This document shows positions 58,460 through 64,000 of a stretch of DNA of 64,000 nucleotides, in pieces. Numbering within the stretch: the stretch's first letter is position 1; the number at the start of each line of letters is the position of its first letter. The notes below the pieces were generated by a model that ran no database searches, was not told the DNA's origin, and was given only the letters and a program-made list of their open reading frames with translations. The translations under genes were made by a program, and so were the position numbers. Source of the stretch: Streptomyces humi (GTDB lineage: Bacteria; Actinomycetota; Actinomycetes; Streptomycetales; Streptomycetaceae); the NCBI RefSeq assembly GCF_001005085.2, contig NZ_LBMU02000049.1:16808-80807 (forward strand), written 5' to 3'.

Positions 58460-58540
58460 CGCCCGCGCGCGGCCCACACGCGTGCACCGAGGCGACGCCC
58501 CCACCGCGCTGCCGTGCGCGGCTGAGGCAGAATCGGCGGC

Positions 58541-59203
58541 ATGACCACGCCCCTCGTCAAGGACCGCACCTACCGCTCGCCCATGGCCCTGGTAGGTGGC
58601 GTACTGCTGCTCGCCATCATCGGCTGGCTCGGCATCGACGCGCTGATCCGCGGGCACGGCCGTACCCCCTGGCTCGCCCTGGCCATGATGATCCTCCTCG
58701 TGCCGCTGGTGGCCGCCTTCACCCTGCGCCCCGCGGTGTTCGCGGGCGAGGACCGGCTGCGGATCCGCAACCCGTTCCGGGTGATCACCCTGCCGTGGGC
58801 GGAGATCGCCGCCCTGCGCTCGGGTTTCTCGAACGAGGTGGTCGCCAGTTCCGGGGCGAAGTACCAGCTGTGGGCGATCCCCGTCTCGCTGCGCGGCCGC
58901 AAGAGGGCGGCGCGCCGGACGGCGAAGTCCGAGGCGGACGCGCAGCGCGGCCGGACGGCCGCCGCGGGACCGCGGTCCGTCGGGGTGGGCGCCGGGTTCC
59001 GGACGGTGCGGGACACCGACGGCGCGGGCGGGCCGGTGCGCGCGGAGGCCGACCAGATCATGGACGAACTGCGGCAGCTGCTGGAGAGCCGGTCGGCGGC
59101 GGAGTCGGCGCGGGGCGAGGTGACGGTGCGCTGGGCCTACGAGGTGGCCGCGCCGGCCGTGGCGGGAGCGGTGCTGCTGGCGATCCTGCTGGCGGTGGGG
59201 TAG
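58541..59203 (+). CDS. PH-domain membrane protein
   Basis: ATG 58541 gives 220 residues. Two N-terminal membrane helices (ALVGGVLLLAIIGWLGIDAL and WLALAMMILLVPLVAAFTL) precede a PH-like domain (RPAVFAGEDRLRIRNPFRVITLPWAEIAALRSGFSNEVVASSGAKYQLWAIPVSLRGRKRAARR), a charged linker and a last helix at the C-terminus (VAAPAVAGAVLLAILLAVG). This is a common actinobacterial PH-domain family of unknown function. No good ribosome site; possibly leaderless. Confidence 0.82.
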   Translation: MTTPLVKDRTYRSPMALVGGVLLLAIIGWLGIDALIRGHGRTPWLALAMMILLVPLVAAFTLRPAVFAGEDRLRIRNPFRVITLPWAEIAALRSGFSNEVVASSGAKYQLWAIPVSLRGRKRAARRTAKSEADAQRGRTAAAGPRSVGVGAGFRTVRDTDGAGGPVRAEADQIMDELRQLLESRSAAESARGEVTVRWAYEVAAPAVAGAVLLAILLAVG

Positions 59204-59214
59204 CGGCTGCCGGG

Positions 59215-59395
59215 TGGGGCCGTGCGGGGCTGCGAGGCCACGCGGGGCCGGCCGTGCGGGGCTGCGGGGCCGTGCGGGGCTGCGGGGCCGTGCGGGATTG
59301 TGGGGCCGTGCGGGGTGGTGCGGGATTGTGGGGCCGTACGGGGTGCTGTGGGGCTGCGGGATTGTGGGGCCGTGCGGGGCTGAGGGGCGGAGGCG
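59215..59395 (+). repeat. G-rich minisatellite downstream of the PH-domain gene
   Basis: Variable units such as GGGGCCGTGCGGGGCTGC and GGGATTGTGGGGCCGTGC repeat about ten times. The units alternate two short words (GGGGCCGTGC, GGGGCTGC or GGGATTGT). No plausible coding frame. Confidence 0.85.
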
Positions 59396-59414
59396 GCTCG
59401 CGCGCGGTGGTGGG

Positions 59415-59873
59415 TCAGTCGTCGGTCTTGATCTTCTTCATCGTCAGGTGGGACTCGACGCGCAGGATGCCGGGGAGGCCGGTGAGTCTGCCGGTGAGGA
59501 ACGCGCTGTACGCGGCGTCGTCGGCGACGGCGACGCGGAGGAAGTAGTCGGGGCGCCCGTACATCCGGCGGAACTCGACGACCTCCTCGTACGAGGAGAG
59601 CGTCTCCTCCAGCGTCTCGATGGTCCTGAGGTCGTTCGCGGAGACCTCGATGTCGATCATGACCTCGAGTCCCCGGCCGACCGCCTCCGGGTTGACGACG
59701 GCGCGGTAGCCGCTGATGACACCTGTCTCCTCCAGCCGCTTCAGCCTGCGCAGGCACGGCGGCGGGGTCAGGCCGACCCGCTTGGCCAGTTCGACGTTGG
59801 TCAGCCGGCCGTCCTGGCGCAGGTGAAACAAAATTTCCCGATCGATCGCGTCCAGCTGTACTTCGTTGCTCAT
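59415..59873 (-). CDS. Lrp/AsnC-family regulator
   Basis: 152 residues. Helix-turn-helix: LDAIDREILFHLRQDGRLTNVELAKRVGLTPPPCLRRLKRLEETGVISGYRAVVNPEAVG, followed by the ligand-binding RAM domain (MIDIEVSANDLRTIETLEETLSSYEEVVEFRRMYGRPDYFLRVAVADDAAYSAFL). Lrp proteins bind amino acids and usually control a nearby transport gene. It is divergent from azlC/azlD, with 62 bases between starts that include GGTAACCATATG, so it probably regulates branched-chain amino acid export. Confidence 0.94.
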   Translation of the reverse strand: MSNEVQLDAIDREILFHLRQDGRLTNVELAKRVGLTPPPCLRRLKRLEETGVISGYRAVVNPEAVGRGLEVMIDIEVSANDLRTIETLEETLSSYEEVVEFRRMYGRPDYFLRVAVADDAAYSAFLTGRLTGLPGILRVESHLTMKKIKTDD

Positions 59874-59935
59874 GAAGTCAGCCTAGGCGAATAACCGGTA
59901 ACCATATGTGGCGAACATTCTTCTAAAATTTCAGC

Positions 59936-60697
59936 ATGCACACACTGCCGGTCGCCGCCGTGGCCGAGACCTCTCGCCCCGTCCCCCAGGCGCTCGCGGC
60001 CCTGCGGGACTCCGCCTCCGTGGGGCTCGGCCTGCTGCCGCTCGGCCTCGCCTTCGGCGTGGTCATCACCCACGCCGGCCTGCCCTGGTGGTGTGCGAGC
60101 CTGTTCACCGCGGTCGTCTACGCGGGCTCGTTCGAGTTCCTGCTCGTGGGCCTGACCGTCGCGGTCACCCCGCTGGCGACGGTCGCGCTGACCGCCTTCC
60201 TGGTCAACGTACGACACGTGTTCTACGCGCTGTCCTTCCCCCTCGACCGGGTGCCGGGGCGGCTCGGCAAGGCCTACGGCACCTTCGCCCTGACCGACGA
60301 GGCCTACGCCCTGACCACCGGTGACCGGGCCCGGTCCTGGTCCGGCGCGCGCATCCTGTGGCTCCAGCTGTTCATGCAGCTGTACTGGGTCGGCGGCGCC
60401 ACCGCGGGAGCGCTGCTCGGCTCGGTGGTGCCCGACCGGGTCACCGGCCTGGACTTCGCCATGACGGCCCTCTTCGCCGTCCTGGCCCTGGACGCCGTCC
60501 GGGACCGGCGCGGCGACCTGCCCACCCCGGTGCTCGCGCTGCTCAGCGCCCTGGTCGCGCGGGTGGTCCTGCCCGGTCAGCTGCTGCTCGCGGCGTTCAC
60601 CCTGTTCACGGTGGCGCTGCTGGTCCGGAGCCGCGTGGAACCGGACCGGCGCCGTACGGGACCGGACCGGAGCCGCGAGGAGGAATCCCGTGCCTGA
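59936..60697 (+). CDS. azlC: AzlC family branched-chain amino acid exporter subunit
   Basis: ATG 59936 gives 253 residues with six or seven membrane helices. Family features are ALRDSASVGLGLLPLGLAFGVVITHAGLPWW, VVYAGSFEFLLVGLTVAVTPLATVALTAFLVNVRHVFYALSFPLD, YGTFALTDEAYALT and LDFAMTALFAVLALDAV. AzlC together with the small AzlD exports branched-chain and related amino acids (and toxic analogues such as azaleucine in Bacillus). Eight bases of its 3' end overlap azlD. An Lrp-type regulator is divergent. Confidence 0.93.
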   Translation: MHTLPVAAVAETSRPVPQALAALRDSASVGLGLLPLGLAFGVVITHAGLPWWCASLFTAVVYAGSFEFLLVGLTVAVTPLATVALTAFLVNVRHVFYALSFPLDRVPGRLGKAYGTFALTDEAYALTTGDRARSWSGARILWLQLFMQLYWVGGATAGALLGSVVPDRVTGLDFAMTALFAVLALDAVRDRRGDLPTPVLALLSALVARVVLPGQLLLAAFTLFTVALLVRSRVEPDRRRTGPDRSREEESRA

Positions 60698-61019
60698 CAC
60701 CCGGTACCTGCTGTCCGCGGTCGCCGTCTCGGCCGCCGTCACCTGGGCGCTGCGTGCGCTGCCCTTCACCGTCCTGGCCTCGCTGCGGGCCAGCCGGACC
60801 GTGCGGTACCTCGGCGCCCGGATGCCCGCCGGGGTCATGGTGATCCTGTTCGTCTACTGCCTGCGCGACCTGCCGCTGACCCAGGCCCGCGGCATCGCGC
60901 CCCTGGCCGCGCTCGCGGCCACCGTCGGCCTGCACCTGTGGCGCCGCAACGCCCTGCTGAGCATCGTCGGCGGCACCGTCGTCAGCGTGGCCCTGGCCAG
61001 CACCCTCTTCGCCGGCTGA
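60690..61019 (+). CDS. azlD: AzlD family branched-chain amino acid exporter subunit
   Basis: GTG 60690 overlaps azlC. 109 residues with four helices: YLLSAVAVSAAVTWALRALPFTVLASLRASRTVRYLGARMPAGVMVILFVYCLRDLPLTQARG and LAATVGLHLWRRNALLSIVGGTVVSVALASTL, the AzlD pattern. It forms the small subunit of the AzlCD exporter. The next gene, a TetR regulator, starts 43 bases later and is preceded by its own operator. Confidence 0.93.
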   Translation: MPDTRYLLSAVAVSAAVTWALRALPFTVLASLRASRTVRYLGARMPAGVMVILFVYCLRDLPLTQARGIAPLAALAATVGLHLWRRNALLSIVGGTVVSVALASTLFAG

Positions 61020-61024
61020 GTCCT

Positions 61025-61048
61025 ACAGTGGACCGCACGGTCCACTGT
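61025..61048. promoter_or_regulatory. TetR operator upstream of its own gene
   Basis: Perfect palindrome with arms ACAGTGGACCG and CGGTCCACTGT around CA (24 bases in all). It begins 5 bases after the azlD stop and ends 14 bases before the TetR start. Confidence 0.88.
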
Positions 61049-61062
61049 GCGGAGGGCGGGCG

Positions 61063-61689
61063 ATGCAGCGCAAGGAACTGACGGCCAAGGGGAAGGCCAC
61101 CCGGCGCCGGATCGTCGAGGGAGCCGCCGAATTGCTGCGGGTGCAGGGTGTCGGCTCCGTGACCCTCGACGACGTCATGGCGCGGACCAGCACCAGCAAG
61201 AGCCAGCTCTTCCACTACTTCCCGGACGGCAAGGACGAACTGCTGCTCGCCGTCGCGCGGTTCGAGGCGGAGCAGGTGCTGGAGGACCAGCAGCCGTATC
61301 TCGGCCGCCTCGACTCCTGGGAGGACTGGCGGCGGTGGCGGGACGTGGTGGTCGCCCGCTACGAGGCGCAGGGTGACACCTGCCCGCTCGGGTCGCTGTT
61401 CCTCCAGGTCGGGCGCTCGACGCCGGGCGCGCGGGCGATCGTCGTCGAGCTGATGCGGCAGTGGCAGGAGAGCCTGGCGGCGGGCATCCGCGCGACACGG
61501 GCGAACAGCGGCGCCGAGGCCGGTGCGGACGTCGACGCGCGGGCCGCCGCCCTGCTCGCCGCGATCCAGGGTGGCGTGTCCATCCTGCTGTCGACGGGAC
61601 GCTCCGACCACCTGCGGGCCGCCCTCGACCAGGGCATCGCGGACCTGCGGCGCGATCTGGACCCCGCCCCGGCGGCTACGCCGCGATGA
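61063..61689 (+). CDS. TetR-family repressor (LmrA/YxaF-like)
   Basis: ATG 61063 with GGAGGG at a 6-base spacing gives 208 residues. The helix-turn-helix is GKATRRRIVEGAAELLRVQGVGSVTLDDVMARTSTSKSQLFHYFPDGKDELLLAV. The C-terminal domain has the LmrA/YxaF-type element QGDTCPLGSLFLQVGRSTPGARAIVVELMRQW. An operator with TGGACC half-sites lies just upstream, and a similar 16-base site lies before the convergent SDR gene, so it likely controls both itself and that dehydrogenase. The 3' end overlaps the SDR gene by 14 bases. Confidence 0.93.
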   Translation: MQRKELTAKGKATRRRIVEGAAELLRVQGVGSVTLDDVMARTSTSKSQLFHYFPDGKDELLLAVARFEAEQVLEDQQPYLGRLDSWEDWRRWRDVVVARYEAQGDTCPLGSLFLQVGRSTPGARAIVVELMRQWQESLAAGIRATRANSGAEAGADVDARAAALLAAIQGGVSILLSTGRSDHLRAALDQGIADLRRDLDPAPAATPR

Positions 61690-62440
61690 CCGCCGCGGTC
61701 GTACGGCCGCCGTCCACGTCGAGCACGATCCCGTGCACGAACGACGACTCGTCGGCCGCCAGGTACACCGCCGCGCTCGCGATCTCCGCCGGCGTGCCCA
61801 TCCGGCCCGCCGGCGTCCCCTTCATCATGACCTCGGCGACACCGGCGTCCTCGGCGTCCGCCGCCAGCACCACACCCGGCGAGATCGCGTTCACCCGCAC
61901 CCCCTGCGGACCGAACTCCGCCGCCCAGGCCCGGGTCAGCGTCTCCATGGCCCCCTTCGTGGAGCTGTACAGCGCGCCGACGGGCACGCCCAGCCGCACG
62001 ATCCAGGACCCCAGGTTGACGACCGCCCCGCCCCCGGCCTCCGCCATCGCGGGCGCGACGGCCGCCGTCAGGAAGAACGGGGCCTTGACGTTGACCGCGT
62101 ACACCTGGTCGAAGGTCTTCTCGTCGGTGGCGGCGGTCACGTCGCCGGGGTAGATGCCGGCGTTGTTGACCAGCACGTCGATACGACCCCCCAGAACCCG
62201 CGCCGCCTCCTCGGCCAGCGCCCGCGAGGCATCGGCGCTGCCGTCCAGGTCGGCCCGTACGAAGTCGGCACGTCCGCCGAGGGCGCGGATCCCGTCCACC
62301 ACCTCCGTGCCCCGCCCGGCACTCCGCCCCGAGACGACGACATGCGCCCCCTCGCCGGCGAACGCCTCCGCGATCGCCCGCCCGATGTTGCTGGTGGCAC
62401 CGGTCACCAGCGCGGTCTTTCCCACAAGTCGCCCGGACAT
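61676..62440 (-). CDS. Short-chain dehydrogenase/reductase
   Basis: ATG 62440 with GGAGGG 6 bases upstream gives 254 residues. Cofactor site TGATSNIGRAIAEAFAGEGA (TGxxxxIG), then VDVLVNNAGIYPGDV-like NNAG at about 90, catalytic Ser in VVNLGSW and the YSSTK (Tyr and Lys of YxxxK) at about 155-159, and ending in FVHGIVLDVDGGRTTA, the classical SDR layout. NAD(P)-dependent alcohol or ketone oxidoreductase with unknown substrate. Candidate operator TGGACC...GTCCA lies 61-76 bases upstream and matches that of the convergent TetR gene. Confidence 0.92.
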   Translation of the reverse strand: MSGRLVGKTALVTGATSNIGRAIAEAFAGEGAHVVVSGRSAGRGTEVVDGIRALGGRADFVRADLDGSADASRALAEEAARVLGGRIDVLVNNAGIYPGDVTAATDEKTFDQVYAVNVKAPFFLTAAVAPAMAEAGGGAVVNLGSWIVRLGVPVGALYSSTKGAMETLTRAWAAEFGPQGVRVNAISPGVVLAADAEDAGVAEVMMKGTPAGRMGTPAEIASAAVYLAADESSFVHGIVLDVDGGRTTAAVIAA

Positions 62441-62500
62441 GATCAACCCTCCGCGTCACGCGATTTCCTTCGGACGCGGCCCACTGTGCGCCGACAAAAA

Positions 62501-62516
62501 TGGACCAGCAAGTCCA
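62501..62516. promoter_or_regulatory. TetR operator upstream of the SDR gene
   Basis: TGGACCAGCAAGTCCA has the same length and half-sites as the centre of the 61025 operator (TGGACCGCACGGTCCA). Nothing else is recognisable in the gap 62441-62646. Confidence 0.7.
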
Positions 62517-62646
62517 GAAACTGCCCGCCGGGCCCGCCGGGAGGGAAGGCCGCCGGGGCGCCGTCCTGCCGGCGCGGGTGCACCCCGGCCGCCCGTGGCC
62601 GGCGCGGCTGACGGGCGGTGACCGGAGGTGCCCTCCGGCCGGCCCG

Positions 62647-63921
62647 TCACGGCGCGCTCGGCCACACCAGGAGCATGTAGGCCCCGCAGTACGCCGACCC
62701 CAGCACCGCCGCCGTCAGCGTGAGCACCCGCAGGCGCCGGGAGGCGCGGGCGAGATACCCGGCGAGCGGCAGCAGCAGCGGGAAACCGGGGAGCAGGAAA
62801 CGGGCGCGCGGGAAGTACACCCCGCCGCTCGTCAGCACGATCAGCAGCAGCACCCCGCCGAACACCAGCAGCGGCACCGGCTGCCGGTCGGCCACCGCGC
62901 ACCCGAACAGCACCACCGACACCAGCATCGTCACGCTCACCACGACCAGGAACAGCTCCGGTCGCGACACCTGCCCGAACAGCTGCCGCAGCCAGCGCAC
63001 GGTCTGGGCACCGCCGTCCACCTCGTTGTGCCACATCCGCTGCACGGCGAAGTACCCGTCCCAGCGGCCGAGCCTGGCGCCCACCCAGCCGACGTACGCG
63101 CACCAGCCGAGCGGGGCGGCCAGCGCCGCGGCCAGCGCCCGCGCCGAGAAACGGGTGCGCAGCGACAACAGGGCGGTCACCGTCACCGCCGCGGCCACCG
63201 CGATCCCGGTCGGCCGGGTCAGCCCGGCGAGCACCGCGCCCGCCGCCGCCCACCACCAGCGCCCGGCCAGCACCGCGTACAGCGTCCACGCGGCGAACGC
63301 CGTGAAAAGCGACTCGGTGTAGCCCATCCACTGGACGAGACCCACCGGGTACGCCGCCCACAGCACGGTCAGCAGCACCCCCGTCCGGCGCCCGGCCAGC
63401 CGGTCGCCCACCGCGAACACCCCCCAGGCGGCGGCCAGCGAGGCCAGCCACGCGAGCGCCAGGCCGGTACTGGCCCGGGTCCCCGGGGTCACCGCCGCGA
63501 CCGCCTTGACCAGCAGCGGGTAGAGCGGGAAGAAGGCGAGGTTGTTGTGGTCGTAGGCGACGCCCAGCGCGTGCGCGTACCCGTGGTCCGCGATGCCCAG
63601 GTACCAGCGCGAGTCCCACTGCGTCGCCAGCATCGGCCAGATCCCGTGGTGCCGCCGGTGCGCCCAGACGGCCAGGAACGCCAGGCCGGTGAACCGGACG
63701 GCGAGATACCCGGCCAGGGCGGGGGCCGCCCGGCGCAGGGCGGGGCGCGGGGCCGTCGCGGACGGCGGGCCGGGTCGTCGGGTGCCCGGGATGTGCCCGC
63801 TGGGGACGGTGTCGGGGGCGGTCGAGGACACGGCGGCGGCTCCTGTACGACGGCTGTTGGCGCGGGCGTTACCGCTCCACCGTTTCCCGGCCGCCGGGGC
63901 CGCACGTGCAGCCCGGGTCAC
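62647..63921 (-). CDS. Polytopic mannosyltransferase-like protein (PIG-V/GT-C type)
   Basis: GTG 63921 gives 424 residues; GTG 63831 would remove 30 basic residues. After a Pro/Arg-rich N-terminus come about ten membrane helices. The first outside loop carries HRRHHGIWPMLATQWDSRWYLGIADHGYA, where QWDSRWY resembles the catalytic W/QWDxxWY segment of PIG-V mannosyltransferases. LAFFPLYPLLVKAV and QWMGYTESLFTAFAAWTLYAVLAGRWWWAAAGAVLAGLTRPTG are further PIG-V features. Such actinobacterial proteins use a polyprenyl-phosphate sugar to glycosylate extracellular acceptors. No neighbour tells the acceptor. Start uncertain. Confidence 0.85.
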   Translation of the reverse strand: MTRAARAAPAAGKRWSGNARANSRRTGAAAVSSTAPDTVPSGHIPGTRRPGPPSATAPRPALRRAAPALAGYLAVRFTGLAFLAVWAHRRHHGIWPMLATQWDSRWYLGIADHGYAHALGVAYDHNNLAFFPLYPLLVKAVAAVTPGTRASTGLALAWLASLAAAWGVFAVGDRLAGRRTGVLLTVLWAAYPVGLVQWMGYTESLFTAFAAWTLYAVLAGRWWWAAAGAVLAGLTRPTGIAVAAAVTVTALLSLRTRFSARALAAALAAPLGWCAYVGWVGARLGRWDGYFAVQRMWHNEVDGGAQTVRWLRQLFGQVSRPELFLVVVSVTMLVSVVLFGCAVADRQPVPLLVFGGVLLLIVLTSGGVYFPRARFLLPGFPLLLPLAGYLARASRRLRVLTLTAAVLGSAYCGAYMLLVWPSAP

Positions 63922-64000
63922 CTACTGACGGGAAATCACCCGATGGGGTGCCCCGGACTCGTACGACGGCCGGGGGCGGGGCCGGGGGAGGGGCCGGGGG

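Noticed and set aside
63922..64000. Possible gene start at the window end
   Set aside because: Only G-rich noncoding sequence is visible before the window ends.

Overview
This 64 kb window is chromosomal DNA of a Streptomyces species, or a very close relative. G+C is very high, codon third positions are almost all G or C, GTG starts and ATGA/GTGA stop-start overlaps are common, and the gene order around afsQ1-afsQ2-sigQ and around the nucleoside transporter and salvage genes is one I know from Streptomyces coelicolor and relatives. I see no tRNA, rRNA, CRISPR array, insertion sequence or prophage. The first and possibly the last gene are affected by the window edge.

Layout. 1-12 kb: mixed housekeeping and accessory genes: an MFS exporter, a DUF4331 protein, a tautomerase with a suspect 5' end, an ECF sigma factor with a membrane-anchored partner, an L,D-transpeptidase lipoprotein, a free-standing methylmalonyl-CoA-mutase-type catalytic subunit, a LysE-type exporter, and a flavin hydroxylase divergent from a TetR repressor with two clear operators. 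12-25.7 kb: a cell-surface glycan locus. It encodes a nonulosonate (sialic acid or Kdn) synthase, a CMP-nonulosonate synthetase fused to a HAD phosphatase, three proteins resembling three different sialyltransferase families (GT29, polysialyltransferase, GT52-like), a GT2 enzyme, a DUF6716 protein, a GT8-TPR-pyruvyltransferase fusion, a methyltransferase and a membrane acyltransferase. The likely product is a teichulosonic-acid-like wall polymer. 25.7-30.5 kb: a decayed patch with gene remnants, a regulator/DUF4097 pair with a repeat-rich operator region, a carboxylate-amine ligase and small genes.

30.7-48 kb: nucleoside uptake and salvage: two tandem BMP-type substrate-binding lipoproteins, an ABC ATPase that apparently starts at ATC, two permeases, cytidine deaminase and thymidine phosphorylase in one run, then (after an AEC transporter, a STAS protein, an ECF sigma factor, an MFS/LysR pair and a hydrolase) adenosine deaminase. 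At 57-58 kb deoxyribose-phosphate aldolase heads an operon with two aldehyde dehydrogenase genes. A 12-13 base palindrome, CTACGCGCGTAG or the close variant CTACGCGCGTTAC, lies upstream of both BMP genes, the ABC ATPase, adenosine deaminase and deoC, and I saw it nowhere else in the window. This looks like the operator of one nucleoside regulon whose repressor is not encoded here.

48-54 kb holds small secreted and membrane proteins, then the afsQ3-afsQ2-afsQ1 / sigQ signalling locus with its GTGAC-N6-GTGAC box. 54-64 kb holds uridine kinase, the deo operon, a PH-domain membrane protein, an Lrp regulator with AzlC/AzlD, a TetR-SDR pair with matching operators, and a polytopic mannosyltransferase-like protein. 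Intergenic regions carry strong hairpins, short tandem G-rich repeats, and several copies of a dispersed repeat containing GGGGCGCGGGGAAC.
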